From Diphasiastrum complanatum (taxonomy: Eukaryota; Streptophyta; Lycopodiopsida; Lycopodiales; Lycopodiaceae), in NCBI GenBank assembly GCA_029204225.1, contig CM055103.1:4799756-4863755 (forward strand): a stretch of DNA of 64,000 nt. The letters run 5' to 3'. Position numbers and translations under genes: made by a program. The notes under the pieces were generated by a model. That model was not told the origin of the DNA, did not search any database, and worked only from the letters and a program-made list of their open reading frames with translations. This document shows positions 22,338 to 32,055 of the stretch, in pieces. How positions within the stretch are numbered: the first letter of the stretch is position 1; every line of letters begins with the position of its first letter.

Positions 22338-23853
22338 CTATAACTGATTACCTCTTTTGAGAATCTGTAAACTTTGAGCACTAATATGACCGAATCGTTG
22401 ATGCCAAAGATCACTTCGACTATCAACCGTGCTTACCATAGCTTGAGCAAAAGATCTCGCATTCAATTTGTAGAGTCGATTCTTGTTGACTCTAGCTCCT
22501 GTAGCAATCACTTTGTAGTGATTCTTGATGTCTTTGACAAGACATTTGTCATTGTCAAACTCAACCTTGAGCTGTTGATCAGCCATCGTCCCAACAGATA
22601 GTAGATTGTTAGCTAAGCCAAGAACATATTGCACATTGTTTATCCGCTTTATCTTCCCGCTGGCTAACTTCACTGGTATCACTCCAATTCCTTTAATAGA
22701 TAGCAATTTGCCATCAGCTTGTCCAACTTCATCACCATTGTGAATTTCCTTGAGTTCTGAAAACCACTCTTTCCTTGAAGTCATGTGCTTGGATGCACCA
22801 CTATCAATGTACCAGGTATCCTTGGCTTCATCACTTGTCATTAATGCTGTAATGAACAAGTTTGAACTCTTACCTGTATCATCTTCATATTGATCATCAT
22901 CGTATTGATGTTGATCAGCATAATTGTCTTCATAATAATCATCATCAAATTGATGTTGATCAGCATAATTGCCCGCTTGCCATTTTCCTTTTCTTTGTTC
23001 TATCTCCTTTTGTTTCTTGAAGCATTTACGCTCCCAATGGCCAGGTTTGTTGCAATACCTACAATTTTCAGGTTTATTTTGCTTGGAATAGTCGTGTCCT
23101 TGACCTCGGCCTTGATTCCAATTGTCTCGATTTGGGCCATCATTGGATTGTTCTTGAAATTGTTGGAACGATCCATGATATGAGTTTCCACCTCTTGATT
23201 GGTGTCTTCCACGACCAAATCTGCCAACACGTCCTCTCACTGCAAGAGCTTGATTAACTCCCCTATTGCGATGACTCAAGTTCTCTTGACGTTGTTCTTC
23301 CTGTAAAATCAATCCACCTAACTCTTCATAGGTTGGAAGATTTTCCCGTGTGGCTATACTTGTCACAAACATTTGATGTGACTCACTCAAACTATTCAAT
23401 GTCAATTGCACGATCTCACGATCCTATACTCGCTCTCCAACTGCTGCTAATTGGTCACGAATCTCTTTGATCTTCAGTAAGTGATTAGCAACAATTGCAC
23501 CATCATCCATCCACAATTTGTGCAGCTTCATCTTCAGGAATAGCACTCGAGATGTGTTTGTGGTCTCAAACAATGCCTTCAACGTATCCCATGCTTCTTT
23601 TGGTCCTTCTGAATCTGAAATGTAGGGAATAGTTGTATCTCTAACTGATAAGTTGATGACATTTTGTGCTTTTCATTTTCTCTTGTCAAATGTCCATTGA
23701 TCTTCTTCAATCACTGGCCTTGTCACCTGTCACGATCTCTCATAGCTCCTTTTCCATCAAAATGTTTTTCAGTTTGAATTTCCAAACTGCATAGTTGCCG
23801 ACTCCTTCCAATTTGTTTGACTCATTGAGGACACTCTCGCTTAGAGTTGTCAT
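22338..23853 (-). pseudogene. Copia Gag and protease (full-length element)
   Basis: Gag starts at ATG 23853-23851 (TTLSESVLNESNKLEGVGNY, AVWKFKLKNILMEKEL) and has frameshifts or stops near 23735, 23680 and 23427 (UBN2 capsid region). The 357-codon frame 23411-22338 contains the Gag end, an Arg/Gly-rich stretch (VRGRVGRFGRGRHQSRGG) and the CCHC knuckle CRYCNKPGHWERKC (about 23020-23063). It then has a DDDYYEDNYADQHQYDDDQY repeat, the protease site WYIDSGASKHM (about 22782-22815, D-S-G intact), VLGLANNLLSVGTMADQQLK and the pre-integrase motif LWHQRFGHIS. The acidic repeat is a duplicated Asp/Tyr/His block (YADQHQFDDDYYED/YADQHQYDDDQYED). The protease would cleave the polyprotein. Confidence 0.9.
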
Positions 23854-23909
23854 TACTGAACAGATGAGTCCAGATCAAATAATTTATCACACCACAGATA
23901 TTGGAGCAT

Positions 23910-24079
23910 GCGATATCGGATTGGAGCATGGATGTACAACTACTAAGAATTCTCTTTAGCTCATGCGCTTGGATCCGATATTGGTACGAACTTGCAATAT
24001 CGGACTAGAGCGCAGATGTACGACTATTCGGGTTTCTCTTCAGGTAGCGCACTTGGATCCGATATTGGTACGAATAAAA
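23910..24079 (+). repeat. Tandem duplication of an 84-bp leader segment
   Basis: Two adjacent copies, 23910-23993 and 23994-24079, each ending CTTGGATCCGATATTGGTACGAA. The first starts GCGATATCGGATTGGAGC, the second GCAATATCGGACTAGAGC. They lie between the gag start and the 24.1 kb GC-rich repeat, in the 5' untranslated leader of the full-length copia element. They overlap the sequence shared in inverted form with 15.63-15.83 kb. Confidence 0.8.
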
Positions 24080-24165
24080 AAGAGAGAATATAAGAATTTT
24101 CAGAGAGAATATTCTAGATTTTCTACTTCGGCGTGGCGGCTACGTCCCCTCCTCTTTGCTTAGAT
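24080..24165 (-). repeat. Inverted copy of the GC-rich 15.63 kb repeat
   Basis: On the minus strand GCAAAGAGGAGGGGACGTAG, then CCGCCACGCCGAAGTAG, then AATCTAGAATATTCTCT. This parallels 15629-15690. It sits in the leader of the full-length element, so the 15.63 kb copy may come from a related element. Confidence 0.6.
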
Positions 24166-24600
24166 TTTGAAACGAGTGATCGTTCAAACAGATAGATATC
24201 AATAATGTGAAAGGTATGAAGCCTCAAAGCTCTAAATGGCAGTACTAGACACTGTCTGGTGTGATTTGCAGTACCCCAAACAAACAAATGAGAGATTTCT
24301 TGGCACAACTCTCTGACAAATGACACTTTTCACAAAGATTAAAAAAATATTGTAGAACTTTTCCCACTCAACAGATTTTCAATCTGTCTGATGCTGCCCT
24401 GGCCCTTCCAATGCCTCCGGGACTGTGTCTTCGTTCCCTACTAATAACTGTGAGCTCCAAAACCTACAAAATACATCAAGAAGGATTTCTTCCAACCGTT
24501 TTTGTCTCTCCAAGCTTTCACCTCCTATGAAGGACTTTCTCACTTCATTGCGGAGCCTGTGACAAGCTATATCCACTGATCAGGCACGCAGGATTGTCGT
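24166..24600 (-). other. 5' untranslated leader of the full-length copia element
   Basis: Non-coding DNA between the PBS and the repeat cluster. The leader from the PBS (24601) to the gag start (23853) is nearly 750 bp, long for copia. A 60-codon open stretch here has no recognisable motif. Confidence 0.5.
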
Positions 24601-24613
24601 AGCTCTGAAACCA
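24601..24613 (-). other. Primer-binding site, variant
   Basis: TGGTTTCAGAGCT on the minus strand directly follows the 5' LTR end TTGACA. It differs from the commoner TGGTATCAGAGC of the other elements by A to T at the fifth base. That is compatible with priming by tRNA-iMet with one mismatch. Confidence 0.85.
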
Positions 24614-24877
24614 TGTCAAGAATTAGATATGCAACATCAAGCATTCACCATAAGCAATCACCAAATAGGGAGGCGGAAGAAGAACACACAATATCACTCT
24701 ATCACACTGCAACATACTGAATGTAAAATGTACATATAAACCCTGAACCCTGATAGAGAGGGAGAACATAGGAGTAGACTACTAGACTAGCCAACAGCTA
24801 GTTACAGCTAGTAATAAAGTACATCATAAACAGTAACTAAGAAGTGTAACAATGAAGTTTATCATTGACTTCTAACA
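24614..24877 (-). repeat. 5' LTR of the full-length copia element
   Basis: 264 bp partner of 19464-19726, with the same TG...CA ends. It is followed on the plus strand by the target duplication TCACC. It would drive transcription on the minus strand. No strong TATA box is obvious; ATGTACATTTTACATTC near its middle is the best AT-rich candidate. Confidence 0.93.
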
Positions 24878-24882
24878 TCACC

Positions 24883-25226
24883 AATTCACCTTCTCAAACT
24901 AATACACCTCATTTATGCACTCCACTTCACCTTAAGTCCATTTGGAGTTTTTCCCACATCTCATGCACTTGAACTTGACACCTCACTCACTTGGGAATGA
25001 CTCTCCACTCTCTATATAAGTGAAAATGTGCCCTACTACCAAGAGGATTCTTGGATTTTGCATCCAAGCTCTCCCCTATTGTTTGTTCTTGTGTATAGGT
25101 GCTTTGGAGAAGCAGATTGAAGCATTGGCTTAAGGAGGCTATGCTGAATTGTGGATTGGAGGATTTTTTTTTGAAGACTCAAACTCTCTTGGATCTCTCA
25201 CTCTCTTTCACATTCTCTCACACACA

Positions 25227-25229
<3 letters not shown>
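24883..25229 (+). other. Non-coding, promoter-like stretch
   Basis: TATATAA at 25013-25019, followed by a leader-like region with GTGTATAGGTGCTTTGGAG and CT-rich DNA, suggests a plus-strand LTR core promoter or a host promoter. The left part continues the target sequence interrupted by the full-length copia element. No coding region recognised. Confidence 0.35.

Positions 25230-25280
<51 letters not shown>
25230..25280 (+). repeat. (CT)n microsatellite, about 50 bp
   Basis: A perfect CT run preceded by ACACACTCG. It lies about 170 bp upstream of a copia RNase H tail. Confidence 0.95.
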
Positions 25281-25286
<6 letters not shown>

Positions 25287-25447
25287 CTTTTGAAACCATG
25301 GTATGTTCATGAATCTGATATGCAAGTGTATGAATGGGTTGCATGTCATAAGAAAGCTCTTATTTTTGTACAAAGGAGATGCTATGGATCAAAAGGATGG
25401 TAATGGATTTTCACTTATTGGATTTTTCAGAGAGTCCAATCATCTTT

Positions 25448-25696
25448 TGTGATAAACTTTCAGCCCAAACATTGGCAAGCAATCCTATTTTCATGCAAAG
25501 AGCAAGCATATCGAAGTGGCTTATCATTTGGTGAGAGAACAAGTCATGGCAAAGGAGGTGGAGCTTCAACATGTTTCTTCAAGGGAGTGTGTGGCTGATA
25601 TCTTCACCAAAGCATTGAGAAAAGACTTGTTTATGAAGCATAGAACCTCAACTGGAGTTTTATCTAAATCTATGCTAAAATTAGTTGAAGAGGGAG
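25448..25696 (+). pseudogene. Ty1/copia RNase H C-terminal tail
   Basis: DKLSAQTLASNPI (25451-25490), a one-base deletion in the TTTT run, then FHAKSKHIEVAYHLVREQ, VELQHVSSRECVADIFTKAL and FMKHRTSTGVL to a stop at 25699-25701. This is the end of the RNase H domain, with the Asp of ECVADIF present. Everything upstream (RT, integrase) is missing. The coding end overlaps the polypurine tract and LTR start, as is normal in copia elements. This tail and its LTR therefore form the authentic 3' end of an otherwise lost element. Confidence 0.88.
25687..25696 (+). other. Polypurine tract
   Basis: GAAGAGGGAG immediately before the LTR start TGTGAAAAATTG. It is identical in sequence and context to the tract at 6699-6708, which suggests that the two elements are relatives. 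Confidence 0.85.
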
Positions 25697-26347
25697 TGTG
25701 AAAAATTGTCAACTAATTTGTTGGCTTATTGGCATTTTTGGAGGTCAACTTGAAATCTCAACTTAGAGATAGTTTCATATTTGTCAATAAGGGCCTAAAT
25801 AGTGATTGTACTATTTTGGCAAGTAGATAAGTGGATGAGGTCGAGTTTGGACCCATTGTAATTGGCTAAATTTGATACATTGCATCTAGACTAGAATTTC
25901 TAGGTTATTGATGAGTTACCAAGAAATTACCATTTAGAACAAGTTTAGGGCAATTGGCCAAATGACAATTTGGCAGCTATAAATAGCAGTAGCAACGTGG
26001 AGAACATATCATTGTATTCTCATTTTATATGGAAAATTCATCTATTGAGTTTCTATGTCCATCTCATGTGTATCTTTTGCCATATCTTGATTTTCTATGT
26101 GTAGAATTTTGATTTTACAGTTGATATAGGTTTCACACGTGTGAAGGGCAGTTGGCTGCTGTTGTTGTACGGACAGGGACAAGTGCCATACTGTATTTTC
26201 ATGTTCATGATCAGATCTTAGTGATATATGCAATTCTAGCATGCTAATCTTGATTAATTTTATATTGTAACTAAATCTAGATGTGCACACCATATTGGCC
26301 CAAGATCTAAGATCCATCTATTGTGTTTTGGATCTGTATTTTTCACA
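25697..26347 (+). mobile_element. Complete 3' LTR of a copia element, 651 bp
   Basis: It starts TGTGAAAAATTG after the PPT and ends TATTTTTCACA, so the termini form a short inverted repeat (TGTGAAAAAT/ATTTTTCACA). It has a TATA box at 25978-25985 and the TTTCACACGTGTGAA palindrome at about 26130-26145. It follows an RNase H tail, so it is a 3' LTR. The sequence after 26347 is a different, RT-like fragment. Confidence 0.85.
25978..25985 (+). promoter_or_regulatory. TATA box inside LTR
   Basis: TATAAATA in the context GGCAGCTATAAATAGCAG, the classic plant TATA sequence, 281 bp into the LTR. Transcripts starting here would begin in R and could read out into flanking DNA. Confidence 0.6.
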
Positions 26348-26780
26348 GGATGCACAGCACCGCCATGCTTTTCCAAGGCTATCAAACGAGCATCACCAAG
26401 AATATGAGCAATAGGAAAAGGAATACACCAACATGCTATTGAAGAGCAAACTTGAAAGAGCAAAACCCCGCTTGCAAAATCGTCAGCAGAGAAACAATCG
26501 TGAAGATGCTTGAAAACCATACGAGAAGGACCCCTAGTTGACAGATGAGGATTGCACAGAAAAGCATTAAGAAAATGGGATTTCGAGAAGGACTCCCAGT
26601 TGACGAATGAGGATTGCACAGAAAAGCAATGGGATTCCGAGAGCTGTATATCAAAATCAGGTTCGAAGTCTTCAACAAAAGAAAGAAGACTTTCATTTCA
26701 GTTGCCCTGGATGAAGAAGCTCCTCTTTGTTCAATAGTTGCAAAGGAATTGCCATCTCTAAATAAGTACTCCAAACCCTA
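26348..26780 (-). pseudogene. Reverse-transcriptase-like fragment (non-LTR type?)
   Basis: The minus-strand frame reads FKHLHDCFSADDFASGVLLF, then QVCSSIACWCIPFPIAHILG, then DARLIALEKHGGAVHP, stopping at the LTR edge. The last block resembles the region before the first catalytic motif in LINE-type and related cellular RTs (LxALxKxxGGxRPI), and the fragment is cut just before that motif would finish. A 62-bp tandem duplication (26521-26640) repeats FLCNPHxSTxxPSR in the protein. With only this block present the assignment is tentative; it could be another gene type. The LTR at 25697-26347 appears to have replaced the rest. Confidence 0.45.
26521..26640 (+). repeat. Tandem duplication, about 60 bp x 2
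   Basis: CGAGAAGGACCCCTAGTTGA then CAGATGAGGATTGCACAG (first copy) and CGAGAAGGACTCCCAGTTGA then CGAATGAGGATTGCACAG (second copy). Each is followed by AAAAGCA and ATGGGATT. The second copy lacks about 7 bp. Confidence 0.85.
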
Positions 26781-28217
26781 TGTGCCATGTAGTACAAGCA
26801 GATGCAATTTGTGAAGGAAAAAGAAAACGAGGGCGCGCTATTTTCTGTCACAGATGCAGCATTCGTGATCAAATGTCAAGAGGAAGACAATTACGACATG
26901 GACATAGTCGTAGATTATGCATTTCTAAAGGTAAATTTGATCATTCGTCTTTCATTGTGAACAGCAACTATTTAGATAATTGAGCAAAGCGCAGAGTCAT
27001 GATCATTGAAAAAGTTCGATAACTTTTGATCTCTCTGTTAATTGCGTTTCCTATGCTCTGCGGTTTTATTGATGAAGAGTATTTAGTAACTTTTTCGTAT
27101 TCTGGAGTACAATTTAATGCATCAGATGTTGTATGGAGTGTGAGCTTATGCTTATAGATAGCTTCAATCTGACTAATTTGCAAGTAAAAAGCCCTCCCTT
27201 TATACACGCTCGTATAAGAGACTAAATAGATCAAAGGCCAATTGTGTGTTTTATTTCAATCATCGATTCTATTTGCTTGAGTTCTTTGTGCAAAAGTTTG
27301 CTCGAGTAGATTTGAAGCAGCACAAGGTTGTAAGATCATTTCACCAGGTCTTGACCTGGAATAATAACCGGCCTTTTGCCCAAAGGGGCTGGGCTTTCCA
27401 CTCCATAATTTCCTGCTATGCAGTTCCAGCATGAAGAAAGGAGTTTACGCAGGTGCCCCCCTGCTGAGGGAGACACCGCCGCGCCTGCAGAAAGCCCTCT
27501 ATGCAGTGCTTTACCCTACACCTAACTCTGTGTGGCCGATGTGTTTCGTGGAGAAGGTTACAAGGCTGAACTACTAAATGAATTTTTTTCCAGTAAATTT
27601 TCTTGCCTCTAACATGTATATTGAATGCAGAAGAAGTTTTTGTACCCAGCTGAAGCCTACTTGCATCCTTTACATGCCAAGATTAGATCGTGTCGGAGTC
27701 GTCCCTTCTGACGTAGCTTATGACCTTCAACATGGAGCCTACTTAATTCAAACTTCTTTTTTAAGGATTTCTCTGCAGCTTACGACTGTGTTGAGTGGCA
27801 TCAACAACCTCACAAATGTTGAAAAGAACTTAAAGAGACTCAACTTTCAAGGAATAAGAGGAGAATGGTGCTCCTAGCAAGGTGATCAAATAGTATATAG
27901 CCACAACAAATTTCTGTACTTAGCACATCCTAATTGGAATCTAGCAAGCTGGCACATTATGATGCTTGATAAGTTGGTTGCAAATGGAGGCATTGGAGAG
28001 AAAGCTACGACAACGAATTGGTGATGATCAATCTGAAAAGAAGTCGTGACATTCAGAGCACAAGCTATGGCTGGAAGTTCAATAAATTAAGCTAGGAGTA
28101 AGTTATGGCAAAGATCCTTTGTAAATGTGTAGGACAATGCATTTATGGTTGGTTTTGCTCAATTTGTTCAATTTACCTTTAATGTATGTTTACCTTCACT
28201 TTGCACTTTGCAAGTTA
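26781..28217. other. Unassigned stretch with small coding-like pieces
   Basis: Three plus-strand pieces look mildly coding but are not recognised: about 26790-26932 (Arg-rich, ICEGKRKRGRAIFCHRCSIR, ending at a CTAAAG/GTAAAT donor-like site), 27431-27577 (48 codons from ATG, KKGVYAGAPLLRETPPRLQK) and 27578-27877 (99 codons). The piece around 27440-27560 is markedly more GC-rich than its surroundings. They could be exons of a decayed host gene. Nothing links them with certainty. Confidence 0.25.
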
Positions 28218-28945
28218 TCAGTAATCGAATACCTTTGTTAAGTGAGTTCTAACTTCTATCTTCAAAAAACCATGAAATCTAACCACCTTATTAATTTCCC
28301 TAAGTTCGTTCAATTTCAGTTTTAATGCATATCCCGTGAATGTTTTACCGGGAGTAGCCACATAGTCATCAGTAGCATGAGAATCAGAAAGTGCAGGTGC
28401 ATCTGGAAGAGCAGGAATATCTGGAACATAAAGAGTAGTGTCAGTATGTTGATGAATCGTATCAAGGGAGCCTGAGAAAAAACATTCCATAGGTTCCCAA
28501 GTAGCTTCATCGATAGGATGACCATCCCATTGAAAAAAGAAATTGGACAATTCTACGACGCCATCTATGTTGTATCCTAACCTGGAGAATAGCTGCAGGC
28601 AGATAAAGAAAGAGGTTAGAAAAAGGGAGAATGGGGTTTCTTAGAGAAAAGAGAGCTACGAAGTAAACTAACATGAAAAACATCACAAGCCTTAGTAGGT
28701 GGAAGTTGAAGACGATAGGTCATAGAACTTAATTTTTCTAAAATGTGACAAGGACCATGATATTGGGTAGCTAATTTCTCAATATGTGATTGTCCATGAA
28801 CAAACTTAAGTCTAGCAAAACTTAAATGAAGAAATCCTTCTTTTCCTTCAATGAACTCAAGATACCATCGATGTGTATCAATAGCGGTCCTGTATTGTTG
28901 TTGAATGTGACGTAAATGGTCATGTGCCTACACAATAATGATTCA
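28218..28945 (-). pseudogene. Ty3/gypsy chromovirus integrase C-terminus and chromodomain
   Basis: Minus-strand translation of about 28925-28690 gives LRHIQQQYRTAIDTHRWYLE, then FIEGKEGFLHLSFARLKFVH, then IEKLATQYHGPCHILEKLSS and LPPTKACDVFHVSLLRSS. This is the GPY/F-type end of gypsy integrase (YHGPCHI...; VFHVSLL). The 28550-28218 frame continues with FFFQWDGHPIDEATWEPMEC, the chromodomain core (usually V.WxGxxxxEATWEP). Chromovirus integrases use this domain to target heterochromatin. The aromatic cage is only partly visible, and frameshifts or stops (near 28625) separate the two blocks. No integrase core, RT or LTR was found, so this is a 5'-truncated scrap. Confidence 0.85.
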
Positions 28946-29380
28946 AAAATCAGTAAGATAAGAAGAAATTGTAACAAGAGTATCAACGTGTGGTTGAGGA
29001 ATACATGGGAGACTCAGAAAATAGCCATGATATAGCAAAAATGAAGATACCTTAGTAGTCAAATAATTTTGCCATTCTTCCTATAGCGACTTACTTTTGT
29101 TCCACTTCTTAGAATGTCAATGTGACATCTAGACTTCAAGGTAATCAAAATTGAAGTTTCAAGGGTTTTTGTTAGTTTATCTCTTCTCTGTTTCCATATC
29201 TTTTGAGGATCGCCTACCATCTTTGATAGATGATTGACATAATTGATTGTATCAATGAAAGCTTTGAAGCATTCACATAGGTTTTGTTTGATTTGAAGAC
29301 ACATGCATGTGCAAATGCAACTAATTGACTTCAAAGGTGTCGCGGGAGCGCGTGCGTGGGACTGATTTGTGTTCGTCCTC
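28946..29380. other. Unassigned stretch
   Basis: A 107-codon minus-strand frame (29382-29059) has no motif I recognise. Nothing else supportable here. Confidence 0.3.
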
Positions 29381-30111
29381 ACTTCGTCTTCTTTATCGCG
29401 AACAATTTTCTATCTTTTGATTTTCTTTTGTGCGGAAGCCCTTACAGGAACCCAGACACTCGACTACACATCACAGAACACATTCTATTCTAGCAATCAT
29501 GACACACAGCATAAGACGAGATGCACGAAAATAGAGTGACTGAATTATCAGTTTTAGTTTAGAGTGAATTCGTCAGTGTCTCGCTCGTTGGCAGAATGGC
29601 ATTCTACTCTTTCGTTGTGTTCTGCTCGTTGGTAGACTTTCATGGACAACTATGGTGTCTTGTCTTTCTTACTCTATTCGCTACGTCTCTCTCTATCTTT
29701 CAGATCTTTGTATTCACTCATAGATATTATAATCTAGAGAGGATCATTTGTACCTCCACTATGTGGAGTTTAAAAGATAGCTAAACGTCGAATTACATGA
29801 CTAGATAACGCTTAATCAACTAGTTAGTTAGTCTCCGTCGTTGCTACTCGTTTCAGCTGGGCGTGAAGCCCGTTGAGTTGTCAACTGGCAGCGCGAAAGA
29901 TTCGTATTCTCCCATTTGCTTTCGTTCTTTTCGTAGTTTTCGTTTCGCGTCCCTTTTTCGGCTTTGCGGTCCTGGAGGTGTGTTTGCGATTCGCGATTGA
30001 TTCGCGAATTGTTCGTGCTTCGAGTAAAAGACACGTTGACTGTCGCGAATTGTTCGACCTTCGTGTCTTGTTCGTGCTGCCACAAAGTTGCAGGAGTTCA
30101 CATTTCCGACA
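29381..30111 (-). mobile_element. 3' LTR of a copia element (outer end uncertain)
   Basis: On the minus strand the LTR begins TGTCGGAAATGTGAACTCC at 30111, right after the polypurine tract. Its U3 part (about 29970-30060) is CpG-rich with repeated TTCGCGAAT/TCGCGAATTG words. The outer end was not fixed; TCGCGAACAATT near 29395 is inside or close to it. It belongs to the minus-strand copia remnant at 30121-32055. Confidence 0.6.
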
Positions 30112-30120
30112 CTCCCTCTT
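30112..30120 (-). other. Polypurine tract
   Basis: AAGAGGGAG on the minus strand, immediately before the LTR start TGTCGGAAATG. Confidence 0.8.
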
Positions 30121-32055
30121 GAACCTTGCAGCTTTGTTCGTTTAATCCAATTGCCTCTCTTTGCTTGGTAAAGAGTGGCTTGTCGAGCGGTTTCGTGAGG
30201 AAATTACTATCATATTTTCTGATTTTATGAACTGGACCTGGAGCTCTCCTTTCGAGATCAAATCTCGAATTTGATGGTACTTCAGAGGAATGTGCTTTGA
30301 CTTTGAATGGAAGACAGGATCCTGGGACAGATAGATGGCACTCTGAGAGTCCATCATCATCGTGCTTGGCCCCTCTTGTGGTATCCCGATTGCCTCCAAC
30401 ATCATTTGCAGCCACACTACCTCATTCACCACTTTCGAAGCTGCGACATACTCAGCTTCACAAGAGGATTGAGCTACCAAGGTTTGCTTTTTGCATATCC
30501 AGCTGATTGCAGCTCCGCACGCTATCGTACATCCTCCAGTAATGGACTTGTTGTCATCTTTGCAACTCGCCCAGCTCGCATCACTGTAGTGATGCATCTC
30601 GAATCCTTTCTCTTCGTTTCTAGCTCTGTAGGTTAATCCAACATTCTAGGTCCCCTTCAGATACTGTAGGAGCCATTTTCCAATGTGCTAGACCAGGATT
30701 GGAATAGAATTGGCTCAATGCGTAAACAGAGAAGGTCAGATCGGGTCTGGTACAAATTGTTAAGTACATCAGACTACTGATTAAGTTCTGGTAGGGTATA
30801 CCTGCCATCTTCTGTTCTTCCTCTTCTGTTTTTGGGCAATCTTGTTTCGTGAGCTTGGCTCCAGCTATCATTGGTGTGGCTTTCTCTTCACAGTCCATCA
30901 TGTGGTACTGCTTCAACACTTTTCTGGCTTATTGTTTGACTCAAGTGCATTTCGCCATTTATTCGATCTCTTCTGATCTCCAGCCCTAAGCATTTTGTTG
31001 CTTCTCCAAGATCTGTGATTTCATAGGTATCAAAAATCTGACTCTTCGTGTCTTTGATCAACATCAAGGAATTTCCTATCATCAGCGAATCATCCAGGAA
31101 AATGGTCAGTATCACAAAATCCTTTCCTACTCTTTTGATGTAGACATTACAGTCTGGTTGAGTAGGATTGAAGTCTAGAGACTTCAGAAGACCATCAAGC
31201 TTTTTGTATCAGGCTCGTGATGCCTGTTTTAGACCGTAGATGCATCTCTGCAATCGACAAACATATTGTCTGTTGTCAGGGTCTTCATAACCTTCAGGTT
31301 GCTTCATGAAAATTTCCTCCTCTAGATCTCCGTGGAGAAAGGTTGTTTTCACGTCAATCTGGTGAATTTCCAGATTGTACTGTGTGGCGTATGCAAGGAG
31401 CAGCCTTATGCTTGTCATCTTGACCATGGGCGAATATGTGTCGAAATAGTCGACACCATATCTCTGCGTGTAGCCCTTGCTTTGTAGCGGCCAATGGTGC
31501 GACAAGCCTTGCTTTGTAGCGGCCAATGGTGCCATCTGATTTCAGCTTCTTCTTGTACACCCATTTGCAGTCGACTACTTTTCTATTGTCTGGCAGTGGC
31601 TCTAATGTCCATGCCTCATTTCGCCTCATCGACTCGATCTCTTCTGACATTGCCTGTTTCCAGAATTCTCCCTCTGGACTCTGGATAGCTTCTTGGTATG
31701 TAGCCGGCTCTTCTGTGAAGCTGCAGTACTCGAACTGCGTGTCTTCGCTCCATTGAAGATGGTCAAAATAGTGGTCTGGAGGTCTTCTTTGTCTTCTTGA
31801 CCTTCGAGGTTCGTTTCGTCGCTGCTCGAACATTTCTTGTTCGTGGGGTCGATCCTCTGTTTCCTGCTGCTCTGGAGTCTGGGGTCCTGCATTCTGATTT
31901 GATGACTGTCCTCGACCTCCCTCTTGAATAGGCAGCAGTGTGAAGATCTCATGGCCTCTTTCGTCTTTCAGTCCAGGGCATGTGGACTCGTCGAACTTCA
32001 CATCTCTGCTCAAAACAACCTTCTTCGTGGTTGGATCGTAGAGTCTGTACACATG
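30121..32055 (-). pseudogene. Ty1/copia integrase tail, RT and RNase H (5'-truncated element)
   Basis: Minus-strand reading starts at 32052 in the integrase tail (YRLYDPTTKKVVLSRDVKF). It passes a Gln/Glu/Arg-rich linker (RRSRRQRRPPDHYFDH) and RT (EFWKQAMSEEIESMRRNEAW, VVDCKWVYKKKLKSDGTIGR, YKARLVA). It then continues TQRYGVDYFDTYSPMVKMTS, IHQIDVKTTFLHGDLEEEIF and, in 31115-30888, TIFLDDSLMIGNS (catalytic box FLDD). RNase H is in 30597-30142 (YSDASWASCKDDNKSITGGC, LVAQSSCEAEYVAASKV, KHIPLKYHQIRDLI); the end is in another frame (FLTKPLDKPLFTKQ). Breaks include a 32-bp-spaced duplication at 31475-31532 that shifts the frame in RT, a TAG-rich stretch near 31200 and a shift at about 30220. Gag, protease and integrase core are absent. 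Confidence 0.9.
31475..31532 (+). repeat. Short tandem duplication disrupting RT
   Basis: CCTTGCTTTGTAGCGGCCAA then TGGTGC occurs at 31475-31500 and again at 31507-31532, with GACAAG between. In the copia protein it falls between ARLVA and KGYTQ. The 32-bp offset is not a multiple of three, so it breaks the frame. Confidence 0.9.

Larger units (their letters stand above)
19459..24882 (-). mobile_element. Full-length Ty1/copia element with 5-bp TSD TCACC
   Basis: This is the most complete element in the window. Its parts are LTRs at 19464-19726 and 24614-24877, PBS 24601-24613, PPT 19727-19735, gag-pol between them on the minus strand, and flanking direct duplications TCACC at 19459-19463 and 24878-24882. 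The body is 5414 bp. By eye the two LTRs differ at about 14 of 263 positions, nearly all transitions, so insertion is not recent. Coding parts keep the canonical copia order Gag-protease-integrase-RT-RNase H but carry multiple stops and frameshifts. It is therefore non-autonomous now, though probably still recognisable by a relative's proteins. It splits older sequence (CACC|AATTCACC), giving a relative age for the surrounding repeats. Confidence 0.93.

Noticed and set aside
25099-25403. Frames with SLSLSL around 25.2 kb
   Set aside because: Same artefact; flanking residues show no recognisable domain.
27420-27560. GC-rich block considered as an rRNA or organelle-derived piece
   Set aside because: No recognisable rRNA or plastid motif; it is left as unassigned coding-like DNA.
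29828-30145. Several overlapping frames on both strands at 29.8-30.1 kb
   Set aside because: They lie within an LTR and arise from CpG-rich, stop-poor DNA.
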